From assembly GCA_030407085.1 (NCBI GenBank), contig CM059586.1:13906001-13970000 (forward strand): a stretch of 64,000 nucleotides of DNA, given 5' to 3'. The position numbers and the translations under genes are program-made. Source of the DNA: Trichopria drosophilae. Its lineage: Eukaryota > Arthropoda > Insecta > Hymenoptera > Diapriidae. The notes below the pieces were generated by a model. The model was not told the DNA's origin, ran no database searches, and worked only from the letters and a program-made list of their open reading frames with translations. Shown here one piece after another: positions 44,261-55,700 of the stretch (position 1 is the first letter of the stretch; every line of letters begins with the position of its first letter).

Positions 44261-45389
44261 ATATATTATGGTGGGACAGCGAAATTGTGGTGCCGATATG
44301 GCTATGACCTTAGTATTACCTTGTGTCGGCATAACAACCTCAGCATAAACATTTGTTGTACTACCGCAGCAAAAGTTTTCCTAGAATACAGTAGCGAAAG
44401 CGTATATAAACAATAAACGTGAGGCTACGGTAAGACAATGGCGTCAACACCACGCGTTAGGCTGCGACAATACAAACATTATTTTTCGTGTACAATTTAT
44501 CAGATCCAGTCCATTGTTGCAAACTTCGTGCTATTATTTCTGTGATATATCATGCCGAGCTGTCTCCGTTAAAATAGGACAGTGTTTGTGTCGTGGCTAC
44601 TATTGCATACATCACCAACCAGCTGATGATGGTGTCGGTTATTGTTGCATGCCCTCTTTATTTATAGAATTTATACATTCTACATAAGAAAAAATTACCA
44701 CATATATCAATCGAAGCTGAGTTCACCAGTTTACTGAATGTCAATTGTACTGACAAACACAGCACTAATCCAAGCGCAAAAGGTAGGATGAACTCAGCAA
44801 CTATTATACGCCCTTTTTTATATCTTCAACGATCATTAGCAACGAAGAAGACAAAAATTAAAACTTTTGAACGTACCCATGGCCTAAAAATGATAATTAA
44901 AGTTGGCTACAATTCAAATCGTTACTACTCTATACCCAATTGCCTGGAGGATGCAATTCCAAAAGATGATGGCTGATACCTAAAATGAATATCCATAATA
45001 TTCAATGTAACACATTGGACGATTAAATTTCGAAGTAGGAATTATGAAGTTCCTGAGGTACTAAGGGAACTAAAGTACTAAAATAGGAAGGTACAAAGAC
45101 GAAAAATGCAAATTTGTAACCATTATTCCTGTGAATCTAAATAACAATAGAAGCGTCACATCTGGAGCAAACAAGAAAATGATTGATATTACCGATTTTT
45201 ATCTATCAAACTGGAGTAATTTCCAATAGCAAATCACGATTAACATCCTGTTGCAAGTGGTGACCTAACTAAAGATTCATAAAAGTTGACTAAATTGTGT
45301 AAGATCTGAATCACCATGGCTGGGAATGATTTCAAAAGTACTCCGCAAGAGTATTCGTTCCAGTCTTGGACAGCATCCCTACGGTCAAA
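44261..45389. other. No gene recognised
   Basis: Mixed composition, with a TATATAAACAATAAACG word at 44411. Short frames have no domain. Confidence 0.4.
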
Positions 45390-45870
45390 TTGAAGATTTA
45401 CACCGATTGGAAAGGCGAAACGCATCTTCATAACTCTTGCGCGAGAACCGTTCTCGAATTCGCAATTCGTGTCGCGGACTCATCAGGAGGTCGACGATAA
45501 TTCTGTCGTGCATATATTGTTTATTAATTATTTGAAACGTACACCGCATTAGCCGGGCTCATAACCGATACGTCACGCGGCCAGGCCGTCTCCGATTTAC
45601 GGCCGTTGCTGTTTGCGAGGGAATAAATTGAATGTTATTGCGGTATACCATCGTGCCGGGCTCTATCTGACGCATAACAAACGCCGTGCTGTTATATCCG
45701 ATACACGTTTCTGGTATTGGCTCGCGCAATCTCGAGCTCGATCGAAACGCACTTATTGGAAGTAAAGTTCCTATTGTTCCGGAATAGCTAAATCTCCCGT
45801 CGCTTTTCGCTCTATTGCGATTTGCGACCAAACATCCCGTTACTTTTGTAACTGATGAGTACAACCTTTA
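45390..45870. promoter_or_regulatory. CpG-rich block
   Basis: Well-defined CpG-rich segment (CTCGAGCTCGATCGAAACGC near 45731; GTCACGCGGCC near 45572). A 101-codon minus frame (45559-45864) lacks any recognisable domain. Likely regulatory DNA; an unidentified exon is not excluded. Confidence 0.3.
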
Positions 45871-46330
45871 TGAACAAGAATCAGCTTAAGATTGCATCAG
45901 TCGATTTGTTCCAGCGTCAACCAACCCCGTGTATTATATGCTGATGGGAGGGAAAAGAATGCGCGTGAGCATGTAATGGTTTTCTTTTAAAAGAAAATGT
46001 TATTATCGGTGAAAATGTCAAACCTGCGATTATAAACGCATTTAGCCTTTTTAATCACAGCCAACATAAATCTTGGCCGAGCAAATTAGTTTCGTGCAGG
46101 GAAGTGTGGTTACTGGTGGGGAGCATCTGAATTAAACTTCCGGGAGAAATTCACAACGAAAAACTTCAGAACAAAAAACCTAACTTTCAATTATAGTCGA
46201 TTATTCCTTTTCTTAATGCTGGTGTTTTAGACACCTGTTCAAGTAATACTTACATATTACATACTACATATTAGCCCTCGTACCAGGAGAAGTGGAAATT
46301 GTCCTTAGAATTTAGAAATTGGAAGTCAGT
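45871..46330. other. No gene recognised
   Basis: Nothing supported. Confidence 0.4.
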
Positions 46331-46500
46331 CAAGAATTTTTTACCAGCCATATTCGATCCAACCGTTTCCAAATCTTGTACACATGCAGACATTTCTAAA
46401 TTTTTTCCGCAATATTGGATTCCCATTTTGAATTTTGTAGATGTAACATCGGATTTGAAATCGGTGACCCCAAAATCATTGCCACTCGAAATTTCGAGTA
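46331..46500. repeat. Reverse GGCGG-family copies
   Basis: Two reverse fragments: CCAGCCATATTCGATCCAAC (46345) and CCGCAATATTGGATTCCCAT (46407), followed by ATCGGATTTGAAATCGGTGA (46448). The plus frame at 46299-46601 is a translation of this. Confidence 0.55.
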
Positions 46501-46732
46501 ATTTTTCGTATTTGTTTATTTATATAACCACAACAATGAACAATTATGCCTTTGAAAAAATCAAAAAGACTGATCTAAATGGGTTAACAACAATGTTGTA
46601 GTAACAATTTAAAATCCATGTAGTCACGTGAGTTACCACCATGTCTCAAAAGATTCACGCCATATTAGAAAAATGTGACAAACGAATTATGATTGTATTA
46701 ATCGTCAATAACTGAATTATTTAACTTTTATT
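46501..46732. other. Spacer
   Basis: Nothing recognised. Confidence 0.4.
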
Positions 46733-46960
46733 ATTATTATTATTCTTATTATTAAACGACTTTATTGGCCTAATAAAATGATTACAGAAAGAAATATACA
46801 GATGTGCCAAAAGGCGAACGACAGCTGATGCTGTTTTACAGACTGGCCTCAATATTAGTACTTTAATTTTTTTCACTGATATTGGTAAAACATTCTGCTC
46901 CAAATACTCCACACAATATAGTTGCTCGCACCGCCGGTAGTCTCTGATATGATTCACAAT
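46733..46960 (-). mobile_element. 3' end of a LINE with (TTA)n tail, copy 2
   Basis: Read on the minus strand, GGCCAATAAAGTCGTTTAAT is followed by a TAA/TTA triplet run (plus 46733-46754). It matches the copy at 31577-31805 over about 200 bp. A minus-strand frame (46721-46957) may include the last codons of the element's second ORF (DYRRCEQLYCVEYLEQNVLP), but no domain is identifiable. Confidence 0.65.
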
Positions 46961-47690
46961 CCATCATTTCGCGGCCGACATAGAAGTGAATATCCATTTT
47001 GTACATAACAGCCATCAATAGCATTAGCATCAACACGACTAGTTACTACGACTCTATTGTTGATGTTTCGCTTTCCGGAAATATATGTATACTCAGAATT
47101 ACAACATGAATTGTAATATTTACAATTTGTCGTACATCTATACAATAATTATTTGAAAATATTACAATATGTGTTGTAAATTTTAAAATATACTTTGTCC
47201 ATGGATAGTGTACGTAAGCACAGATGATTTGGTACATCGTTTCTTTGTGTTTTAACTAAATTGCACTTTTCTTTGGAAGCTATAACTGCAATATTTGACT
47301 AGGGAACAAAGTTCCGATTCTCAACACATCTCGACAGGCCAAAAATTCGATATAGCATGGATCCAGCCTTATTTTCTTCATTTAGTCTTTGAAAATTTGG
47401 CAAAAAGAAAGCAACTTTCAAAAAATGTAGAAACTCTAACGAAATTTGTTGAAACCTTAATATAAAATAAAGTTACATTTTCAGAATATTACTCGCAAGT
47501 AGTAACATTGCACCATTTTAGATTTATACAGTACTTCCACACATTATCGTTCTCATTAACAAAGTCATTCCCATGTTAACAAATCCACTTATTTTCAAAA
47601 TGAAGTCTTTAATGCGATAAAATTATTCTGGAATTCAATTTGTTTCGAAACCTTCGAGGATAGAAAATAATATTTCCAACTCCATTAAAT
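46961..47690. other. AT-rich with a TTACAA palindrome
   Basis: TTACAACATGAATTGTAATA (47098) is mirrored by TATTACAATATGTGTTGTAA (47159-47178), forming an inverted repeat of about 90 bp total span. No gene. Confidence 0.45.
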
Positions 47691-47699
47691 ACACGTAAT

Positions 47700-48990
47700 C
47701 GTAACGAAAGTTTTAAGAGCAAATAGTCATTTCTAGTTTCCCGAAGTAAGCACGGACGGTTTTTAAACGGCAAGGAAATCTGCTTGGCGAAACGTTCGCG
47801 CTGTAAATTCCGCAAATTATCCCATCGACTCGTAAAGAGGCAATTTCCAAAGATAAACAGCCTTTCGCGCCGCGCGACCGCGGTGAAGGAACGATAAATG
47901 CCCGGGGTAAATTCTGCAAGAAGTGCCACTCGATTCGTTACAAAGTTCCAGTAGTAAAAGAAGAACGATTAAAAAGTACGGAAAGCCCAGTTAAAACGCA
48001 ATAATCGATTAGCGCAGCCAAATCGTTGCCATCGACGCGGAGGAGGGGCTGCGCGGGAAGCGTCCGAGAGCGCGGGACAGAGCGGCGGCACGTGTCAAAG
48101 GATATCCGGGACGCGCATGCGCTAACTACTCAAGATGGCTGCCGGCGAACCCCCACTCCCAGCCTTTGAGTCGCTCGCGCACTATCGCCATCTTCCTCCC
48201 TCGTGTTCGAAACGAGAGAGAGAGGAGAGTGGGGGGACGCCAAGAAAGATCACTACGCAACTGACACATACGGCTCGTTATCACTTACCGATATTTTTAG
48301 CCTCTCTCGTCGTTCCTTTCTCGTTGCGGAGGCGCGGAAGGAGGACCGAAGAAGAGTGGCTGGACGGAAGACTCCCAGCCAAAAGTCGGCCTTTCCGAAA
48401 AGGAAAGATACAGCCATCGGTCACCGGACAAATTTTCGACGCACGAATTCCCGCCGCTTTGGCGGCCTTTGGTTAAAACGGCGGCCCGCCGAGAACTCGC
48501 ACACGGCGCCACACCACGGCTTAGTATCGTGGCGGGGATGAGAATTTTCGACCGGTACACGGGGTGAAACGCCAAAAGCCGAGGGAAGGGGCCACCAACG
48601 AGGGATCGAACGCGGAATCGCGATATCTTTCCGAAGCTCCGGTTCTCTCTTCTGGAAATTTCGCACGGTTCCAACGACCGCTCGGCGGCAAACGTAAGAG
48701 GAAGATTCTTCCGAGCCCCTGCGGATTACCCAGATGTATTTCTTTTTTCAATTCGTCCGCTGTGGAACGGCTGATCGAATTTTATCGATTGGTCTATCTC
48801 CGTCTTTCTCCTCGAAGATGGGACGAAAGATCCCTCGGAGCCGACGGCTTTTTTGGCTCGATGCCGTAGCCCAGAACAATTATTGCGATCGGTTGCTACT
48901 TTCGCCAAACGCAGAAAAAAACTTAATGCGTTGCGATCAACGCGATACCTACCTTCTTGTTGTGGGAACGTTATTGCCTTAAGGTGGCTC
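47700..48990. promoter_or_regulatory. CpG island with candidate TATA-less promoter
   Basis: The largest CpG-rich block in the window. A core at 48089-48139 combines an E-box CACGTG (48089-48094), an NRF-1-type palindrome GCGCATGCGC (48113-48122) and CAAGATGGC, a YY1/Pho-type motif (48131-48139). A second YY1 core lies on the other strand at 48187-48194. A short GA-repeat (48209-48225) follows. These are standard TATA-less housekeeping promoter elements. AACGTAAGAG (48691-48700) is splice-donor-like. The gene served is not visible in this window; direction is probably plus. Confidence 0.5.
48135..48476 (+). CDS. Hypothetical 113-residue frame at the CpG-island promoter
   Basis: The ATG lies inside the CAAGATGGC motif, as happens in YY1-driven genes. 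The product begins MAAGEPPLPAFESLAHYRHL and is then basic and low in recognisable features; no domain or signal peptide is evident. Competing frames overlap on both strands, as expected in GC-rich DNA. It could equally be untranslated leader. No family is recognised and no function is claimed. Confidence 0.15.
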   Translation: MAAGEPPLPAFESLAHYRHLPPSCSKREREESGGTPRKITTQLTHTARYHLPIFLASLVVPFSLRRRGRRTEEEWLDGRLPAKSRPFRKGKIQPSVTGQIFDARIPAALAAFG

Positions 48991-51840
48991 TTGGAGGTTG
49001 CGTGATGAACGCGATTAATCAGGTGCGATGCGATGACCTACAGATGCTGCGATCGGTGCTTAACTGATAATTTCAAGTTGCAATTTGATCCGAGATACCG
49101 TCGAAACGATTTTATTATGTCGAACTGCTTGGATAGGTAATGAAATTGGAAATTTATTAAATCGTAATTGTCCGAATTTGGAGTCGAGTGGCAGTGTCGC
49201 TTAATTTTATGAAGAATTATTCGAAATTGTGGAACCTATTCAATTTTATGGCTTTAAATGGTATTTATTTTAACGTCGATACTTTTTTGTTATTTACAAT
49301 AATTATAACATCGAGATATACAGAATTGGAACACTAATTTCAACATCGTTTTCATGACAAAATAAATAAAAAATGCGGATATCCATATTTGGCAATTTTT
49401 TAGGTCACTCTTTCGAATGGCGTGCCTAAAATTTATTTATAATATAAAATACATTCAGTACAATTTTATTTAAAATAAAAATGTGAAAAAACACTGAAAT
49501 CAATTTTTCATGAAAATAGTAAACTATTCATTTAGTAACCGTTCATGCGTTATTAATTTCCTCGTGAAGCTAATGTGTATTTCGTTGAGAATTGTAATCA
49601 ATTGTACTCCCCATTTACGATTGATATATCATAGCCGTTACTTAAAGTGCCAGTAAATTCAGCAGCTTCCGCCTGAGATAATAAGTGAACACAAGCGAAC
49701 GCAGAAAGTAGTTAATCATGCTTGCACATTAAAGTGCTAAGTAATAATTTGAATACGTCTCGGGCAAATAATTTCTTACGGAATGTCGAAATGTAACGGT
49801 ATTAAAAATACATTACCGCAGACAATGAAACAAATGTTCAACTGGACATGGTAAAAGAGGAATATTTAATCCAACTTAAAAATTAGTAAATTTAACTAAA
49901 AAAGTTTCATACTCAATGAATTCTTTTTGGTTGTTTGAACTATTCCTGGTTTGGTCTTATAACAATAGATTTGTTTTTCTTTTCAATTAGGTAATTTATG
50001 AGATTTTTTCTGCTAAATAATTTAGCTTTTCTACGATTTAAAAATGTTAAAAGAACTAAAAAAAATGATAAAGATAATATTTTATTTTGAGTGCTTCATA
50101 GTTGTTAGGCAAGACTGTAAATATACCTGGCAGGTTTGTTTACAAACAAATCGGTTCCGTTCTGCGGTTAGTACAGTAACCGCCAGGTGCCGTTGACACA
50201 TTCCCGGCCCTCTGTACCGTCATTCGCTGTCCCATTGCAAACATCATAAAGAATGGCGGCGTCAAATAATAATATTGCATATTGCATATTATGCGCGGGT
50301 TTCTATATAGGTATGATACATGTACAATGGGCCAGTATCATTTTTTTTTGTTTAACCAGGATATTCCCATAAAAGTCAATTTTATTAGTTCTGTTTAAAG
50401 TGTAATAATAGTATAATTTACAGCATGAAAAGTTACATTTGACAAAGTTTTATTTTTACGACGAAAAGAAATTTTGTCGGTGGTCGTAATGCTGATACCT
50501 ATAATAGCTAGGTTAGATTTCGCCATAGTGTCCAACTGACAGATTCTCAAACATTTTGTAGTAAATAGTAGGGTTTAATATACATTGGCAATTAGAATAT
50601 CTTTTTTTTTCTCGCTTACACTAATTTCAATTGAAATTTTATTTTTATAATATACGGGTTTTCACTGCATATACTGATATAAATGACAATGTTTTATCGT
50701 GTGAATTGTATTCAAACCCTCTATCCGAAAATAAGTGCTATATAGAACATGCGATTTTGCACAATTATGATGTACGCGAAAGTAATTTAATACATTGTCC
50801 CATTAACATTCACAGGATGAAATTTTGCCACTGAAGTTTAATTCGTACACGCCGAGATTTTTATTACAAAAATATTTGGAAAATTGCAAAAATATTTTCA
50901 ATTTAAGGATACACAAAATTTTATCGTCCTGCATATTATACTTCATTTTCTATTGTGGTTTGTACATTTAACAACCAGACGAACAAATTTAACAAATTAC
51001 AACAGAAGAAAATATTTGGCAATCATTGTACGTTATGTCATTGAGAGTGTTATTTCTAATGATGGTTAGCATTTTTCAAAATGATGTTTAACCCAGACAA
51101 AATAAAAATTTAGCCAAAAGAAACGTAATTTTCTGCCTCAATATTTTCTTAAAAATTCCTTGTCTTTAAATTTTTTTTCATATTCCTAAAACCTATATAG
51201 ATGGCATCCTATAATAATTTAGGCCTAAATACGATAGGCAAACTGAAAACTAGTTCGTTAATACAAAATGTCGACTTAATTAAATTTTAAATCTTGTCTT
51301 TTCTTTGTCTTGAAAAACTTTAGAGCAAAATTTTCATAGAAAAATAATGACTTATAGTCTTTGGTGCGGTAATACACTTAGATGGTTTTTATAGTATTAT
51401 GATAAAATATTTGTTTTCTGACAAATGCAGAAAATCGACATTTTTAACATTTGCATTCAGAGAAATTTTTCTGTTTGAGGACAAAATCAATGTGGTTTGT
51501 AGACTGATAATCATTTTTCAAGAGTAAAAATTCATTTTTAAAAAGTACTCGATATTTTCAAAATTTTTTAAAAATTGTATCAACGAAATTTGAGCTTATT
51601 ATGTGCTTAATTCTGAACCTTTATTATAATATAATAATGTTTTGTTAATTTTACAGTTTTTAAGAAAAATAAGTTTTAAGTAAACACTGGTCATTCTGGT
51701 CGCTATTTTGTTCTAGCAATCTTTTAAGTATGCTTCCCATATTTATGTTATGTTCAGTCATCGATGACACGATATAGATAAAGTCTAAATTACAATTTGT
51801 TAGAAAATCCTGATAAAGAAGTGAAAAGTTGGTTACAATT
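48991..51840. other. AT-rich, no gene; one GC-rich patch
   Basis: About 2.8 kb without a supported frame. A GC-richer patch at 50140-50290 includes ACCGCCAGGTGCCG (50178-50191). Short frames at 50631-51069 are unremarkable. Confidence 0.4.
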
Positions 51841-53480
51841 CCATTAATAATGATTTTTACTAATAAAGATTAAAAAGCTAATATTTCCAAATTTACCTAA
51901 TTCAGTTTAGTAATAAGAATTTAAACAATGCAATTACTAATTTTATATTAGTATAGAATTTGACTAATGGATAACTAGCGTTTTTACTTTTTATTGTCTC
52001 TGTCCACAAATAGTCAGAGGAGTAAAATTTGTTGTATAATTTTTTTTTATTTCATTCTCTCGAATAGCAGTTAAAAAATACCAAATTTTCACTGATAAAA
52101 GTCATTTCATTAAATTAATCGGCTGTGTAAAGCTTATAAGTACGTAAAAAATATTCACTTAAAATGAAAAATAGGTTACTATCGTTTAGCCATTTTTTAC
52201 TAGAAAATAATAAAAAGCTACATCTAAAGTAAAAATTGAATTAATAATCAATTTGTAGGTTTTCATTATTTATTACTAAATTATATCATTATACAATACT
52301 ATTAATTGAATTAGAGTGCCACTTTTTGTTTTTTAATTAGTAGTTTTCAACTAATTCAGATATAGAGATTGACAATAATGATATAGACATTTTTATTTGT
52401 TTAAATACTAGTGCAAAGAAATGTATTGTATAAAACGTTTTTTATATCTTAATTTATTGGGGCATGTTGAAAAATCTTTTCCTCATTTTAACACGAAGGT
52501 TAATGAAATAATGTAATTTATGCGGCATCACGAAAAAATTAAATATTTGGAACTACTATTTTACTATCCAAATATTACTATCCAAAAACTAATTTTGCTA
52601 TCCAAATTAAACAGGAAATGAAACTGATTATGAAATACTCATGATGGAAAGAAACAAATTGGGTTTAAATGGAGAAAAAATATATTTAATAAAAAATTAT
52701 AATGCAAAATTAAATGTAATATATTATAAAACTAATATTAATAATGTTATTCATAATTTGTATCAGAATCATAAGAATAAAAGAAATAAAGGCACTCTAA
52801 GCAAACTTCTTTCTGATATATTTAATGCATTATATTTAAATCATGGGTTTTCATTTTTTCAACAATATTTCAACAAAATAGCTGCAAATTACAGAAATTA
52901 ACGTGAAATCCATTTCAAAGCTATTTTCAAGAAACTAGACACTTTGTATAACTAAAAACTGTTTAAACATTAAAAAAGATTTTAAGATTGTTTTATTAAA
53001 TTAGTTAGTGTTTCAAGTAACTAAAATTGTTGAATAAATATTAATTTCTCCCATTAGTGCTATAAAGTCGATTTTCAAACATTTTTAGACAACCTTTATA
53101 TTATTACACATTTTTATTTTTAATACATTTTGTGGTTTATCCCAAGTATTACCTACATATACTATCTAAACTTGAAATAATCAAAAACGACTCTGCAGCT
53201 AAAAGTGAGTTATCATCAATTAGTACGTTTTTTACTGTCCAATAGTACAAATATACTAATTCATCAGTAAAATTCTATTAACCTACAAGTGGATATTGAC
53301 TTTGTTAGTTTAGTAGTTTGTAGAATTAGTAATAAATTAGTAGGTTTTCAGTTTTTATTAGCAAAAGCGATTACTAATTCATTTGGTGACTCACTTTTCA
53401 TTTTCTTCTTGATAGTTTTTAACTAATTCAGATGTAGAGAGTACGAAACGGGATAGGAGGTCCAACTGCACTGTTTATAC
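51841..53480. repeat. AT-rich region with scattered ACTAATT palindromic relics
   Basis: Words such as ACTAATTCAGATATAGAGA (52353-52371) and ACTAATTCAGATGTAGAGA (53422-53440) repeat the end of the 36881-37017 element, and TTTAGTAATAAG/ATTAGTAATAAATTAG words recur. An 86-codon AT-rich plus frame (52641-52901) has no motif and is not called. Confidence 0.4.
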
Positions 53481-55429
53481 ATTTGTAATCAAGTAAATAT
53501 AAAACATTACTACTGACATTTCAATAAAAATATAAATCTTCAACCCCAGCAAAATTTTTATATATATAAAAAACTATAATTTAACATTTAAATCACTTAT
53601 AATATAAACCATATTTGATTTATCTTTGACTTTTGTTGTTAATTAATTTATTTGTGTGAATAGTAACAATATTCAAAAGCATCCATAAATTAGACTCTTT
53701 GCGTTTAAAATCGTCGCCATTCAAAAAAAAAAAGATTGGTTTCCATTCGGACGAAAAGTCGGCGCGCTGGGGGAAAAGGTTTTTGTCGTCGCCGTTCCCG
53801 GCCATCCGTGCGGCGAGGTTCGTTACTTTTTTTTATGGATGCTTCTATGGCAATTATATCGACCATTTGTTACTTTTACTGGAGTCTCGGATGGGAGAGT
53901 TGATGTTTATGGGTTATTTGCATTCGGATCTTTACGCAAAATTGGCTGTTAAGATAGACGTAATTATCAATAACGATTAACCACGATGTGACTGCTGATT
54001 CGAAATAACAGTAAAATAAATAAGAATCATCGACACGTATGAATGAAAAAAGCGTTTCGAAATGCGAATGAAGAATTAATCTTATCTCTTCATATATTCT
54101 AGAGAAATGGATACGGTATAATTCGAATATCCAATAATCTTTCGGTAGTATACGGGGCCGGAGCGATATGCGATTTTTTACTTATGTTATGTGAATTTCA
54201 ACATATAATTAGGGTTAATTAGTCGCTAACTAAAAATATGCAGCAGATTTTTATAAATTTTGAAATCGTTATTTAACGACTTAATTCAACCGCATCTGAT
54301 TTTAAAATAAAAAATTGTGTACTTTTTTATACATATATTTCCTAATATTCTAAAAAAAATGTATTGACGTGTTTAAAAGCAATTTTTTATGAAACAATAT
54401 TTTTTGGCATTCTTGTATCTTTATTATTTTTCTTCATAATATGTGATGAGTAAAAAACAGAAAATTTAGTTCTTAATTCAAAAAAGTATAATGTAAAGTG
54501 TAGATAATAAAAAACACATTATTAATGAAAAGGAAAAACATTTCGCACAAATTTTATTGTAATGAAGAAATAAAAATGTCTTCTTGTATAAAATCATTAA
54601 TTAATATTCGACACCCAATGCCATTAGATTTAAGACACGATTAGCTGAATAAAATTTTCAAATATTTCAATTTGAACTTCAAAAGCGCCCGAAATGTGAA
54701 AAGCGCGTTGGCTGGAGATTTCGGAGGACGGCCCCCATTTTTCCAGACCCATAAAGTGTCGGAAATGAATATTTATATTAAATGGAGTTAGAATTCTGTG
54801 GCTTGGTATATCCTCAGTGACGACATATGTGCGACCGAAGACGTGTTCGTTGCGGTTATTTTTAAACCACCAAATGCGCATTGCAGCGTTCGTTAAGCTT
54901 TTCGAAAATAGCTTCTGTGATCTCTCATCTCGTCCTTCGTTCAAGCTATGATTTCTGGTGGTACAGGTCGCTGACACACCGATACCGACAACACTTTTCT
55001 ATCGAAATCCTCACACACGACGTTTCATATGTGTGTCATGTGGCTATTCTATTATCGGTAACATTCATCATTTTTTTATTGCATCATTGTACGAAGATTG
55101 CTTAATCTTTGTATTAAAAACCTACAAAAATTGAAAATATTATTATGAAATAATTTAACCTCATTTAAGACTATGGTGCAAATTTTCAAAATAAAAATAT
55201 GTGTTCCAAATTTGTTTACAAAAATGATGGCGCATTTTGTTCTCCATTTGAAGAACAAAATGATGAATTGAAATAAGGTCCTAATGGTTCCAGAAACAAA
55301 AATTGTATTACACAAAAGAAATTTTTAATTTTCAGAACAAAAATATAATTGCTACAAAAATTACAAAAATATGCCAAATTTTTAATTTTTTTAAATACAG
55401 GTCTGTAAAAGAGAAGATATTGGTCATTT
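53481..55429. other. No gene recognised; modest GC patches
   Basis: GC-richer patches at 53750-53830 and 54640-55030 carry frames of 93 (plus) and 115 (minus) codons with no recognisable domain. Neither is supported as a gene. Confidence 0.35.
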
Positions 55430-55700
55430 CAAAAATAATGTTATGCGTTGAATCCGAATTTGAAGGCTCGATCCAACACTTCAGGATTTGATTATGTACA
55501 CAAAAAGTTTGTTGTTACTTTCGAAGTTATTTTTTTGTATTATTTGCCTTTATTTAATCCTACGCCCATTCAAAAAATGAGATATTAGTCGACTACCTAA
55601 CATTTTTTCTCATAAAGTTACGGCCATCTTAGATTGTGACATTTATTGCATACTATCACATAACCTAAAATATCTCAAAATCATGACATAGCTTGTCAAT
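55430..55700. repeat. Diverged copy of the foldback at 381-1456
   Basis: TGCGTTGAATCCGAATTTGA (55443-55462) parallels the arm at 388-410. AAAATGAGATATTAGTCGAC with CATAAAGTTACGGCCATCTT (55574-55634) parallels 972-1034. The middle is rearranged or lost. Confidence 0.55.

Noticed and set aside
44011..44307. 98-codon plus frame with GLEPKTFRLPV
   Set aside because: That peptide is the antisense translation of the tRNA-like unit at 44179-44260, a common artefact.
45559..45864. 101-codon minus frame in a CpG-rich block
   Set aside because: No domain, and GC-rich DNA has fewer stops by chance; kept only as part of a regulatory candidate.
52641..52901. 86-codon AT-rich frame
   Set aside because: Lys/Asn/Ile/Tyr-rich composition is expected by chance in DNA this AT-rich; no motif or context.
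53699..53980. 93-codon plus frame with a hydrophobic stretch
   Set aside because: Starts in an A-rich run and shows no signal peptide architecture or homology that I recognise.
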